This document shows positions 52,617 to 64,000 of a stretch of 64,000 bases of DNA, one piece after another (within the stretch, counting starts at the first letter, position 1; every line of letters begins with the position of its first letter). The notes beneath the pieces were generated by a model. That model made no database searches, had not been told where the DNA came from, and saw only the letters and a program-made list of their open reading frames with translations. Both the position numbers and the translations under genes were made by a program. Origin of the DNA: Halobacillus massiliensis. GTDB taxonomy: Bacteria; Bacillota; Bacilli; Bacillales; Halobacillaceae. Location of the stretch: NCBI RefSeq assembly GCF_900166625.1, contig NZ_LT800499.1:4149827-4213826 (forward strand). Reading direction: 5' to 3'.

Positions 52617-53030
52617 TTATTTCTTAGGCTTCTTCGTACCGTATTTAGAACGTCCTTGCATACGTCCGTCAACACTTGCTGTATCCAGCGCGCCACGAAC
52701 GATGTGGTAACGCACACCTGGTAAGTCTTTAACACGACCGCCGCGGATAAGAACAACACTGTGCTCTTGCAGGTTGTGGCCGATTCCAGGGATGTAGGCG
52801 TTAACTTCGATCTGGTTAGTTAAGCGAACACGAGCATACTTACGTAGTGCGGAGTTCGGTTTCTTCGGAGTCATAGTACCTACACGTGTGCAAACCCCAC
52901 GTTTTTGTGGAGAAGACTGATCAGTCATACGCTTTTTATAGCTGTTATAGCCTTTGTTCAAAGCTGGTGAGTCAGACTTTCTACCTTTGCTTACACGTCC
53001 TTTACGAACTAGCTGATTAATTGTTGGCAT
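52617..53030 (-). CDS. rpsL: 30S ribosomal protein S12
   Basis: 137 aa with the decoding-centre loops [16 protein letters not shown] and [18 protein letters not shown]. The lysines where streptomycin-resistance changes occur are the wild-type residues. First canonical ribosomal gene of the str operon after rplGB. Confidence 0.98.
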   Translation of the reverse strand: MPTINQLVRKGRVSKGRKSDSPALNKGYNSYKKRMTDQSSPQKRGVCTRVGTMTPKKPNSALRKYARVRLTNQIEVNAYIPGIGHNLQEHSVVLIRGGRVKDLPGVRYHIVRGALDTASVDGRMQGRSKYGTKKPKK

Positions 53031-53124
53031 TTAGTTATCCTCCCTTCAACATTTTTCAATACCACACATCCAGGTGGTTCATAAAAAGGCAAAAAACAAA
53101 GCTTTCGCGTTTACCGCCAAAACT

Positions 53125-53376
53125 TTATTGCTTTATCGCCACAGTTGCAGCTCCCACTTCAATGCCGCACGCTCTGCCCAGTTCCTTCATCGAGTCTACT
53201 CTCGAATGGAGAATGTTCAACTGTGCTGCTAGGGCAGCTACTTTAGATGTCATTGATGGTTCGGCATCATCTGCCGTTATGACTTCAACCACTTCTCCAC
53301 TTTTCATAGCTTTAAGGGTTTGTTTCGTTCCAATGACTATATCTGTTTTAGCCTGTGCTACTTTTTCATAAGACAT
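53125..53376 (-). CDS. rplGB: L7Ae-family protein (YbxF / RplGB), K-turn binding
   Basis: An 83-aa L7Ae/L30e-fold protein starting [20 protein letters not shown] and ending [18 protein letters not shown]. subtilis YbxF binds kink-turn RNA and is found in the same place, between rpoC and rpsL. It is first in the str transcript. The ATG at 53376 lies 8 nt behind GGAGG; the frame extends 25 codons upstream across the promoter region. Confidence 0.94.
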   Translation of the reverse strand: MSYEKVAQAKTDIVIGTKQTLKAMKSGEVVEVITADDAEPSMTSKVAALAAQLNILHSRVDSMKELGRACGIEVGAATVAIKQ

Positions 53377-53422
53377 CTTCATATCCTCCAAAGTAACAAG
53401 GATAAACGGAAGCACCTTGATA

Positions 53423-53451
53423 ATAGTATCACCCTGAAAAACCCATGTCAA
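53423..53451 (-). promoter_or_regulatory. str operon promoter (sigma-A)
   Basis: Minus strand: perfect -35 TTGACA (53446-53451), a 17-nt spacer and -10 TACTAT (53423-53428), 46 bp ahead of rplGB. Confidence 0.85.
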
Positions 53452-53521
53452 CTGGATTTTAAAAATAGTTGCTTATCAAGGCGTTCCGTTATTATATCCG
53501 TTGTTTACTTTCATTGAAAGT

Positions 53522-56500
53522 TTATGGCTGAGTGATCTCTTCTGCCGTCTTCTGCTTTTCTTCCTGCTGTTCAGACTCTGCTTTAATCGTACGATAGCGG
53601 TTCATACCAGTACCAGCTGGTACGAGTTTACCGATGATGACATTCTCTTTCAGTCCAAGAAGCTCATCGCGCTTACCTTTAATTGCTGCATCTGTCAGGA
53701 CACGAGTTGTCTCCTGGAAGGATGCTGCGGAAAGGAAGCTGTCTGTTTCAAGCGATGCTTTTGTAATACCAAGAATGACTGGTCGGCCGACAGCCGGCTG
53801 GCCGCCTTCCATAAGCACTCTTTGGTTAGCTTCTTTAAACTGGTGAATTTCAAGGAGTGAGCCTGGTAGTACATCTGTATCTCCAGAATCGAGAACACGA
53901 ACTTTACGAAGCATTTGACGAACCATAACTTCTACGTGCTTATCGGAAATTTCAACACCTTGCATACGGTAAACTTTTTGAACTTCTTTCAGAAGATACT
54001 CCTGAACTCCATCGAGACCTTGAACTGTAAGAAGTTCTTTCGGGTCAATAGAACCTTCTGTCAGAGGTTCACCTGCTTTTACTTCATCGCCAATCGCTAC
54101 TTTAAGTCTTGAGCCATAAGGTGCAGTATAGGAGCGAGTTTCCACTTTTCCTTGGACCACAATTTCCTGTTTTTCTTTAACTTCATTAATATCGTGAACG
54201 GTACCCTCGATCTCTGTAATAACAGCCTGACCTTTAGGGTTACGTGCTTCCACGATCTCCTGGATACGAGGAAGACCTTGCGTGATATCATCTCCTGCAA
54301 CACCGCCTGTGTGGAAGGTACGCATTGTAAGCTGTGTACCTGGTTCACCGATGGATTGTGCAGCGATAATACCAACAGCTTCTCCTACTTCTACCTCATC
54401 CCCAGTGGCAAGGTTACGTCCGTAACACTTCTTACAAACACCGTGTTTCGTGTTACAAGTGAAGGCAGAGCGGATAAGCACTTTCTCAATACCTGCATCC
54501 ACAATTTGTTTAGCCGCATCTTCGAAGATTACTTCGTTGCGATTTGCCAGCACCTGACCAGTTTCCGGATGCTCGATCCTCTGGAAAGATGTCCGGCCGA
54601 TCAGTCGGTCGATCAGTGGTTCGATCATTTCGGTACCCTCTTTTAAGGATGCTACCGTTAAGCCTCGGTCTGTTCCACAGTCGTCTTCTCTTACGATGAC
54701 ATCCTGCGCCACGTCTACAAGTCGACGAGTCAGATAACCTGAGTCGGCTGTCTTCAGTGCCGTATCGGCAAGACCTTTACGGGCACCGTGTGTGGAGATA
54801 AAGTACTCAAGTACAGTCAGACCTTCACGGAAGCTGGACTTAATCGGAAGTTCGATGATTCGTCCAGCCGGGTTAGCCATAAGACCACGCATACCAGCAA
54901 GCTGAGTGAAGTTAGAGGCGTTACCACGGGCTCCGGAATCACTCATCATAAAGATCGGGTTACGCGGATCAAGGGACTGCATCAAGCGGTCCTGGATCGT
55001 GTCTTTACAAGCAGACCATATTTCAATAACACGGTCATAACGCTCTTCTTCTGTGATTAAACCACGGCGGAACTGCTTAAGCACTTTATCTACTTTAGCT
55101 TGAGCTTCTTCAAGAATCTCCTGCTTCTCTGGAAGTACTACTACGTCAGATACACCAACAGTGATACCCGCTTTAGTAGAATAAGCAAAGCCTAAGTCCT
55201 TCATGCGGTCAAGCATTTTGGAAGTTTCACTGATAGAGAAACGCTTAAATACTTCAGCGATAATATCTCCAAGGATCCCTTTCTTAAACGGAAGAACTTC
55301 TTTGCGGCTGGCAATTTCTTTCTTCACGTCTGTACCTTTTTCAATAAAGTAGTGATCCGGAGTTTTAATTTCTAAGTTCTCTTGAGTCGGTTCATTCATA
55401 TAAGGGAATGAATTTGGAAGCATCTCATTAAAGATCAGTTTACCAATCGTAGTGAGTAATAACTGTTTATTCTGTGCTTCCGTAAATGTCTCATTATTCA
55501 ATGAGCTGGCTTGAACCGCCACCCGTGTGTGAAGGTGAGCGTAGCCATTCTGATAGGCCATTAGTGCTTCATTCGAGTCTTTAATGACCATCCCTTCACC
55601 GACTGCACCTTCACGTTCAAGAGTAAGGTAATAGTTACCCAGTACCATATCCTGTGATGGTGTAACAACAGGCTTTCCATCCTTAGGGTTCAGGATGTTC
55701 TGCGCAGCCAGCATAAGGATACGGGCTTCCGCCTGTGCTTCAGAAGATAGCGGAACGTGTACAGCCATTTGGTCACCGTCAAAGTCAGCGTTATATGCTG
55801 TACATACGAGCGGGTGAAGACGAATGGCACGTCCTTCTACTAATGTAGGTTCAAACGCCTGGATTCCTAAACGGTGCAATGTTGGTGCACGGTTCAGCAG
55901 AACTGGGTGTTCCCTAATTACATCTTCAAGAACGTCCCACACCTCTGGATGAATACGTTCAATCTTGCGTTTCGCAGACTTAATGTTATGAGCTAATCCA
56001 CGAGATACAAGTTCTTTCATAACGAAAGGCTTGAACAATTCAAGAGCCATTTCTTTTGGAAGTCCACATTGATACATTTTCAGGTTAGGACCTACAACGA
56101 TAACGGAACGGCCGGAATAGTCAACACGTTTACCGAGCAGGTTTTGACGGAAACGACCCTGTTTACCTTTCAGCATGTGGGAAAGAGATTTAAGCGGACG
56201 GTTTCCTGGCCCTGTAACCGGACGGCCGCGACGGCCGTTATCGATTAAAGCATCGACAGCTTCCTGAAGCATACGTTTTTCGTTTTGTACGATAATTGTC
56301 GGTGCTCCAAGATCAAGCAGTCGCTTCAAGCGGTTGTTACGGTTGATCACACGGCGATATAGGTCATTAAGGTCAGATGTCGCAAAACGTCCGCCGTCCA
56401 GCTGAACCATCGGGCGAAGTTCCGGCGGTATTACCGGAAGCACATCTAAAATCATCCATGATGGATTATTTCCAGAGTTACGGAATGATTCAAGCACTTC

Positions 56501-57130
56501 AAGACGCTTAATCGCACGTGTGCGGCGCTGTCCCTGAGCTGTTTTCAGCTCTTCTTTTAAAGATTCGACTTCGCCATCTAAATCAATATCATAAAGGAGC
56601 TTGCGAATAGCTTCCGCTCCCATTGCTGCCTGGAATCCCTGGCCGTATTTTTCACGGTAGGAACGATACTCTTTTTCTGAGAGAAGCTGCTTTTTATCCA
56701 GTGCCGTTTCGCCTGGATCTGTAACAATATAGGCAGCGAAATAAATAACCTCTTCAAGAGCACGCGGGGACATATCAAGAACAAGGCCCATACGGCTCGG
56801 AATACCTTTAAAATACCAGATGTGAGAGACAGGGGCAGCCAGTTCCAGGTGCCCCATACGCTCACGGCGTACTTTAGCCTTTGTTACTTCTACACCACAT
56901 CGGTCACAAACGACGCCTTTATAGCGTACACGCTTATACTTTCCGCAGTGACATTCCCAGTCTTTTTGCGGCCCAAAAATTCTTTCACAGAATAAGCCGT
57001 CTTTTTCTGGTTTTAACGTACGATAGTTAATTGTCTCGGGCTTCTTCACTTCACCATAAGACCAAGAACGAATCTTGTCTGGTGAAGCCAGACCGATTTT
57101 CATATACTCAAATTTATTTACATCTAGCAA
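53522..57130 (-). CDS. rpoC: RNA polymerase beta' subunit
   Basis: 1202 aa. An N-terminal zinc ribbon (Cys60, Cys62, Cys75, Cys78), then the active-centre motif NADFDGDQ at 447-454, whose Asp449, Asp451 and Asp453 hold the catalytic Mg. Bridge helix and trigger loop follow ([20 protein letters not shown]), and a second zinc site lies near [16 protein letters not shown]. It is co-transcribed with rpoB (58-bp gap). Length and domain order are normal for Bacillus. The C-terminal tail is rich in Glu and Gln. Confidence 0.99.
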   Translation of the reverse strand: MLDVNKFEYMKIGLASPDKIRSWSYGEVKKPETINYRTLKPEKDGLFCERIFGPQKDWECHCGKYKRVRYKGVVCDRCGVEVTKAKVRRERMGHLELAAPVSHIWYFKGIPSRMGLVLDMSPRALEEVIYFAAYIVTDPGETALDKKQLLSEKEYRSYREKYGQGFQAAMGAEAIRKLLYDIDLDGEVESLKEELKTAQGQRRTRAIKRLEVLESFRNSGNNPSWMILDVLPVIPPELRPMVQLDGGRFATSDLNDLYRRVINRNNRLKRLLDLGAPTIIVQNEKRMLQEAVDALIDNGRRGRPVTGPGNRPLKSLSHMLKGKQGRFRQNLLGKRVDYSGRSVIVVGPNLKMYQCGLPKEMALELFKPFVMKELVSRGLAHNIKSAKRKIERIHPEVWDVLEDVIREHPVLLNRAPTLHRLGIQAFEPTLVEGRAIRLHPLVCTAYNADFDGDQMAVHVPLSSEAQAEARILMLAAQNILNPKDGKPVVTPSQDMVLGNYYLTLEREGAVGEGMVIKDSNEALMAYQNGYAHLHTRVAVQASSLNNETFTEAQNKQLLLTTIGKLIFNEMLPNSFPYMNEPTQENLEIKTPDHYFIEKGTDVKKEIASRKEVLPFKKGILGDIIAEVFKRFSISETSKMLDRMKDLGFAYSTKAGITVGVSDVVVLPEKQEILEEAQAKVDKVLKQFRRGLITEEERYDRVIEIWSACKDTIQDRLMQSLDPRNPIFMMSDSGARGNASNFTQLAGMRGLMANPAGRIIELPIKSSFREGLTVLEYFISTHGARKGLADTALKTADSGYLTRRLVDVAQDVIVREDDCGTDRGLTVASLKEGTEMIEPLIDRLIGRTSFQRIEHPETGQVLANRNEVIFEDAAKQIVDAGIEKVLIRSAFTCNTKHGVCKKCYGRNLATGDEVEVGEAVGIIAAQSIGEPGTQLTMRTFHTGGVAGDDITQGLPRIQEIVEARNPKGQAVITEIEGTVHDINEVKEKQEIVVQGKVETRSYTAPYGSRLKVAIGDEVKAGEPLTEGSIDPKELLTVQGLDGVQEYLLKEVQKVYRMQGVEISDKHVEVMVRQMLRKVRVLDSGDTDVLPGSLLEIHQFKEANQRVLMEGGQPAVGRPVILGITKASLETDSFLSAASFQETTRVLTDAAIKGKRDELLGLKENVIIGKLVPAGTGMNRYRTIKAESEQQEEKQKTAEEITQP

Positions 57131-57188
57131 GGGGCCTACCTCCCTTTTAGTCTCCGGGTTCTACCCTAAGCTTTGGACAAGATCATAT

Positions 57189-60719
<3,531 letters not shown>

Positions 60720-60753
60720 CTGATTCACCCCTTCAAACAAGCATTTTTATAAC

Positions 60754-60783
60754 AAAAAAGGGTTCGGCAAAGGCATGCCGAAC
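60754..60783 (-). terminator. Terminator-like hairpin in the rpoB leader (possible attenuator)
   Basis: Minus strand: stem GTTCGGCA/TGCCGAAC, then CC and a T6 run, ending 35 bp before the rpoB start codon. Another hairpin (CATTCGCC/GGTGAATG) lies about 40 bp upstream. Either it ends rplJL-derived read-through or it attenuates rpoBC. Confidence 0.7.
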
Positions 60784-61012
60784 AGGCTTGCGGTTGATCT
60801 TGCCACAAGCACTATAGTTAAACATTCACCGTTTTGGCGAATGGTGTTTCTTCATTTCTCTCTAACGTTAGACAAAAAAGAAAAAGGGTTTTCACTCATA
60901 AACCTCATTTCACTTTCCATTGATAATCTACCATTCTATCCCGTTTTCAAAGATTTATACTAAAAATTTGAAAAAGGCCTTGACATGACATCAGGCATGT
61001 TGGCATTTTACA

Positions 61013-61041
61013 ATAATACCATATTAAAAAAGGAGCGTCAA
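61013..61041 (-). promoter_or_regulatory. sigma-A promoter of rpoBC
   Basis: Minus strand: -35 TTGACG (61036-61041), a 17-nt spacer and -10 TATTAT (61013-61018). The -35 overlaps the stop codon of the methyltransferase gene. The leader to rpoB would be about 290 nt. Confidence 0.75.
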
Positions 61042-61640
61042 ACCTTTTCAGCTCTTAAAATATAGTATCCTTTGTTCTTTGTCACTATTTCTACTTCCCC
61101 AAATAGTTCTTCTAATTTATCTTTGGCAGACGGCGCTCCCTGTTTCTTCTGAATAACTACCCAAAGCTCACCATTTGTCTGCAAAGCTTCCCAGGCCTCT
61201 TCAAACATGGCATGAACCACTTTTTTACCGGCACGAATAGGGGGATTCGTTAATATAGATGCAAATGCTTCACCCTCCAGGTTGGAAAAACGGTCACTTT
61301 CTTTGATCGTTACATTTTCAATCCCGTTTTGGCGGGCATTCTTTTTCGCTAACTCTAAAGCTCTTTCATTGACATCCACCATAACAATCTGGCGATCACG
61401 GCGTTCCCTTGCCAGCGATAAACCAATTGGTCCGTAGCCGCAGCCCAGATCCAGGATAGGACCTTCTACGTCGTTAAAGGTAAAAGCTTCAATCAGAACA
61501 CGCGATCCAAAGTCTACTTCACTTTTTGAGAAAACAGCATGGTCTGTTGTAAAGTCTAGCTTGTTTTCCCTTAGTGTAAAAGACCATGTTCTTTCATCGC
61601 TTTCTGCCTCTGTTCTCTTCGAATAATAATGTTCAGACAC
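61038..61640 (-). CDS. ybxB: RsmC-like class I SAM-dependent methyltransferase (YbxB)
   Basis: A 200-aa Rossmann-fold methyltransferase: SAM-binding LDLGCGYGPIG (about 65-75), acidic residue in VMVDVNERAL, and catalytic NPP in ILTNPPIRAG, the motif of N2-guanine or N6-adenine methylases. It is a stand-alone catalytic half of RsmC-type enzymes and, from its location between rplL and rpoB, probably modifies rRNA. The target base is not established here. Same position as ybxB in B. subtilis. Confidence 0.92.
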   Translation of the reverse strand: MSEHYYSKRTEAESDERTWSFTLRENKLDFTTDHAVFSKSEVDFGSRVLIEAFTFNDVEGPILDLGCGYGPIGLSLARERRDRQIVMVDVNERALELAKKNARQNGIENVTIKESDRFSNLEGEAFASILTNPPIRAGKKVVHAMFEEAWEALQTNGELWVVIQKKQGAPSAKDKLEELFGEVEIVTKNKGYYILRAEKV

Positions 61641-61668
61641 TTAGAACACCTTCTTAAAAAAAATAAGA

Positions 61669-61702
61669 AAAAGAAAGCTCGCCGATAATTCAGCGAGCTT
61701 TT
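61669..61702 (-). terminator. Terminator after rplL
   Basis: Minus strand: stem AAAGCTCGC/GCGAGCTTT with a 10-nt loop and a T-rich tail, just upstream of ybxB. Confidence 0.85.
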
Positions 61703-61721
61703 CTCTCTTTATCACAAAAAA

Positions 61722-62087
61722 TTACTTAACTTCTACAGAAGCTCCAGCTTCTTCCAGCTTAGCTTTAACTTCTTCAGCTTCTTCTTTAGCTACGCCTTCT
61801 TTGATTGCGCCAGGAGCCTTATCAACTAGATCTTTAGCATCTTTAAGACCAAGACCAGTAATTTCGCGAACCGCTTTAACTACTTTAATCTTAGAGCTTC
61901 CAGCAGATTGTAGGACTACATCAAATTCAGTTTGCTCTTCAGCAGCTTCGCCGCCTGCAGCAGCACCGCCAGCCGCAACTGGAGCTGCAGCAGTTACACC
62001 AAATTCTTCTTCAATAGCTTTAACTAGATCGTTAAGCTCAAGAACTGTCATTTCTTTAATCGCTTCGATAATTTGTTCGTTAGACAT
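61722..62087 (-). CDS. rplL: 50S ribosomal protein L7/L12
   Basis: 121 aa. N-terminal dimerisation domain (about 1-32), an Ala/Gly-rich hinge ([19 protein letters not shown]) and the C-terminal factor-binding domain with [20 protein letters not shown]. It forms the stalk that recruits GTPase factors. Translated from the rplJL transcript, 53 bp behind rplJ. Confidence 0.98.
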   Translation of the reverse strand: MSNEQIIEAIKEMTVLELNDLVKAIEEEFGVTAAAPVAAGGAAAGGEAAEEQTEFDVVLQSAGSSKIKVVKAVREITGLGLKDAKDLVDKAPGAIKEGVAKEEAEEVKAKLEEAGASVEVK

Positions 62088-62140
62088 GAGAAATTTCCTC
62101 CTTAGAAAATATAATAATTTTATTTAACCGAAAACGGGAT

Positions 62141-62641
62141 TTACGCGCCTTCTTCTTCTTTTTGCTCGGCAATCGCTTTTGTAACATAAGCGAAGTTGCG
62201 AACAGGGGCTTGAATTACGCTTAGGAACATAGATACAAGACCTTCGTAGTTTGGAAGAGTCGCAAGTTCCTTGATTTGCTCAAGAGTTGCAACTTTCCCT
62301 TCGATCACTCCGCCTTTAAGCTCAAGGTTGTCGTGATCTTTTGCAAAGTTGTTAAGAACTTTTGCCGGGGATACAGCATCGTCTTCACTGAATGCCAACG
62401 CAGTAGGTCCTACAAGAACCTCGTCAAGATCAGTTAGACCAGTCTCCGCAGTCGCACGGCGAGTCATTGTGTTTTTGTACACTTTGAAATCAACGCCTGC
62501 TTCACGAAGCTGAGCACGCAGTTCTGTAACTTCTGCTACATCAAGACCGCGGTAATCTACAAGTACAGCAGACTTACTATTACGGAATTTGTCAGCAATT
62601 TCAGTTACTACCTGTTGCTTTTGCTCAATAATTTTGCTCAT
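62141..62641 (-). CDS. rplJ: 50S ribosomal protein L10
   Basis: 166 aa: [20 protein letters not shown] at the start, with the C-terminal helix that binds L7/L12 dimers. Its leader carries the L10 autoregulatory RNA and a terminator hairpin. Confidence 0.98.
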   Translation of the reverse strand: MSKIIEQKQQVVTEIADKFRNSKSAVLVDYRGLDVAEVTELRAQLREAGVDFKVYKNTMTRRATAETGLTDLDEVLVGPTALAFSEDDAVSPAKVLNNFAKDHDNLELKGGVIEGKVATLEQIKELATLPNYEGLVSMFLSVIQAPVRNFAYVTKAIAEQKEEEGA

Positions 62642-62691
62642 CGTTCCACCTCCTAATGACTTTTCATCATACCGATTCGTGTTTTAGAAAT

Positions 62692-62722
62692 AAAAAGTAC
62701 CTCCGTGAAGACACGGAGGTAC
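62692..62722 (-). terminator. Attenuator hairpin ahead of rplJ
   Basis: Minus strand: perfect 11-bp stem GTACCTCCGTG/CACGGAGGTAC with a 4-nt loop and a T5 run, 50 bp before rplJ. With the L10 leader it would allow premature termination when L10-L12 is in excess. Confidence 0.85.
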
Positions 62723-62723
62723 G

Positions 62724-62840
62724 TATGACAGAACAGGTCGGTTAAAAGCTGTCCTGTTTATTCACACACCTCGGCAGGAAATTAAGCACCGTGTGCACCT
62801 GCTGTCTTCGGTATAACGTATTCAATTTATACAACGTTTC
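62724..62840 (-). promoter_or_regulatory. L10 leader RNA
   Basis: The minus strand contains CCGAAGACAGCAGGTGC, then CTTAATTTCCTGCCGAGGTG, the hallmark of the L10 leader family that binds L10(L12)4. A further AACAGG/CCTGTT helix lies nearer the attenuator. It is placed between the rplJ promoter and the attenuator hairpin. Confidence 0.88.
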
Positions 62841-62842
62841 TA

Positions 62843-62871
62843 ATTATAAGAGTTTAGAAACGGAAAGTCAA
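62843..62871 (-). promoter_or_regulatory. sigma-A promoter of rplJL
   Basis: Minus strand: -35 TTGACT (62866-62871), a 17-nt spacer and perfect -10 TATAAT (62843-62848), just behind the rplA stop codon. Confidence 0.85.
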
Positions 62872-62879
62872 CAACTAAA

Positions 62880-63575
62880 TTACTTCACGTAGTTGGCAAC
62901 GTCAACTTTGATTCCAGGGCCCATTGTAGAAGAAACTGCAGCATTACGTACGTAAGTGCCTTTAGCCGCTTGAGGCTTCGCTTTTACTAACGTTTCTGTC
63001 AGCGCTTCGAAGTTCTCTACAAGTTTTTCCTGGTCAAATGAAGCTTTACCGATTGGAACGTGAATATTAGCAGCTTTATCAACGCGGTATTCTACTTTAC
63101 CTGCTTTGATTTCATTTACTGCTTTTTCAACTTCAAAAGTAACCGTGCCTGTTTTAGGGTTTGGCATAAGGCCTTTTGGTCCAAGCACACGGCCCAGTTT
63201 ACCAACTTCAGCCATCATGTCAGGTGTTGCTACAACTACGTCAAAATCGAACCAGCCTTGATTAATTTTATTAATAAGGTCCTGCTCTCCTACGTAGTCA
63301 GCACCAGCAGCTTCTGCTTCTTTCGCTTTATCACCTTTAGCGAAAACAAGAACGCTCTGAGTTTTACCTGTACCATGTGGAAGCACCATTGCTCCACGGA
63401 TTTGCTGGTCAGCTTTCTTAGGGTCAACACCCAGACGGAAAGCCGCTTCTACTGTTTCATCAAAGCCAGCCTTTGCTGTTTCTTTCACAAGGCTGATTGC
63501 TTCGTTTACTTCATAAGCTTTCGTACGATCAACAAGTTTATTAAGCTCTTGTTGCTTTTTGCTTTTTTTAGCCAT
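62880..63575 (-). CDS. rplA: 50S ribosomal protein L1
   Basis: A 231-aa two-domain protein of the L1 stalk, with [20 protein letters not shown] and the signature [20 protein letters not shown]. It helps eject E-site tRNA and is a translational repressor of its own operon in many bacteria. Behind rplK with a 117-bp gap. Confidence 0.98.
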   Translation of the reverse strand: MAKKSKKQQELNKLVDRTKAYEVNEAISLVKETAKAGFDETVEAAFRLGVDPKKADQQIRGAMVLPHGTGKTQSVLVFAKGDKAKEAEAAGADYVGEQDLINKINQGWFDFDVVVATPDMMAEVGKLGRVLGPKGLMPNPKTGTVTFEVEKAVNEIKAGKVEYRVDKAANIHVPIGKASFDQEKLVENFEALTETLVKAKPQAAKGTYVRNAAVSSTMGPGIKVDVANYVK

Positions 63576-63593
63576 TTTTAATTTCCTCCTCTT

Positions 63594-63619
63594 GTGGTTT
63601 TAACGGATTTACCTCCCAC
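63594..63619 (-). promoter_or_regulatory. Possible L1-binding autoregulatory site before rplA
   Basis: Minus strand: GTGGGAGG, then AAATCC, then AACCAC, just ahead of the rplA ribosome-binding site. This resembles L1 mRNA sites (helix with GGGAG opposite ACC). A strong hairpin AAGGTTGCGA/TCGCAACCTT (63625-63663) precedes it. Confidence 0.45.
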
Positions 63620-63692
63620 GATTAAAGGTTGCGAATCAAGGATCGCTCCTGACTCGCAACCTTCAACTCCATTCTAGAGCGACGCTGTGGGA

Positions 63693-64000
63693 TTAGTCTT
63701 CGATAGTAATTCCCATGCTGCGTGCAGTACCTTCAACCATACGCATTGCAGCTTCAACGTCAGCAGCATTCAAGTCAGGCATTTTAGTTTCAGCGATTTC
63801 TTTAACTTTATCGCGTTTAACTGTCGCTACCTTGTTACGGTTCGGTTCGCCTGAACCTGATTCGATTCCTGCCGCTTTCTTCAAAAGAACAGCAGCTGGC
63901 GGAGTTTTTGTAACAAATGTAAAAGAACGATCTTCAAAAACTGAGATCTCAACCGGAATAATCATTCCTGCTTGATCTTGTGTTTTAGCGTTAAATTCTT
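63693..64000 (-). CDS. rplK: 50S ribosomal protein L11 (5' end outside window)
   Basis: The last 102 codons are present, from about [20 protein letters not shown] to [10 protein letters not shown]. The normal length is about 141 aa, so about 39 N-terminal residues lie beyond the right edge. The C-terminal domain that binds the GTPase-associated region of 23S rRNA ([20 protein letters not shown]) is complete. Confidence 0.97.
   Translation of the reverse strand, partial: EFNAKTQDQAGMIIPVEISVFEDRSFTFVTKTPPAAVLLKKAAGIESGSGEPNRNKVATVKRDKVKEIAETKMPDLNAADVEAAMRMVEGTARSMGITIED

Noticed and set aside
54152-54646. 164-codon plus-strand frame inside rpoC
   Set aside because: Antisense shadow of a highly conserved gene; no start signal.
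63060-63581. 173-codon plus-strand frame opposite rplA, and the 161-codon one at 51718-52203 opposite fusA
   Set aside because: Both are Phe/Cys/Ser-rich reverse-strand shadows of coding sequence, a common artefact of biased codon use.

Overview
The window comes from a low-to-moderate GC, spore-forming Firmicute of the family Bacillaceae. The evidence is the B. subtilis-like order of the rpoBC / str / S10-spc-alpha ribosomal superoperon, the ecfA1-ecfA2-ecfT-truA-rplM-rpsI tail, the sporulation/germination block cwlD-salA-gerD-kbaA-pdaB, and rRNA operons beside pdaB. A halophilic genus such as Halobacillus is my guess from general sequence feel, not something the window proves. Almost all housekeeping genes are on the minus strand, so the B. 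subtilis order reads from high to low coordinates. By analogy, the replication origin probably lies beyond the right edge.

Layout, left to right. (1) 1-16887: three tandem rRNA operons on the minus strand. In transcription order these are rrn1 (16S 15319-16887, 23S, 5S, ten tRNAs), rrn2 (the same unit again, shifted by exactly 5994 bp) and rrn3 (16S, tRNA-Ile, tRNA-Ala, 23S; its 5S lies off the window). Two tandem sigma-A-like promoters with an A-rich upstream element (17035-17174) precede rrn1. I see no promoter or terminator between the operons, because each tRNA cluster abuts the next 16S leader. (2) 17251-21702: a small unknown gene, pdaB, kbaA, gerD, salA and cwlD. (3) 21850-27073: a plus-strand peptidoglycan-turnover cluster, amiE-nagZ-namZ, sitting where B. 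subtilis has ybaJ-ybaK. (4) 27074-27821: a gene-free stretch with three copies of a structured Bacillaceae-type repeat, followed by the spore-coat genes cotJB-cotJC. (5) 28701-53376: rpsI, rplM, truA, the ECF transporter core, then rplQ through rpsJ, tuf, fusA, rpsG, rpsL and rplGB. (6) 53522-64000: rpoC, rpoB, an RsmC-like methyltransferase, rplL, rplJ, rplA and a partial rplK.

How it works together. Most of the window builds the translation and transcription machinery: rRNAs, 22 tRNAs, about 30 ribosomal proteins, IF-1, EF-Tu, EF-G, three RNA polymerase subunits, SecY, Map and Adk. Several control points can be read directly: the L10 leader and attenuator before rplJ, a terminator-like hairpin before rpoB, a probable L13 leader, a probable L1 site before rplA, and sigma-A-like promoters for the S10, str, tuf, rplJ, rpoB and rplM units. 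The minority of genes serve sporulation and germination (cortex muramic-lactam formation, germinant signalling, KinB activation, coat) and cell-wall recycling.

I found no phage, insertion sequence, CRISPR array, defence island or clearly new system. The items most worth a second look are the promoterless tandem rrn array, a tetraloop change in one 16S copy, the interspersed repeats, the domain-extended AmiE/NagZ proteins and the rpoB leader hairpin. Several start codons were moved from the longest open frame to the codon best placed behind a ribosome-binding site; these are stated in each entry.
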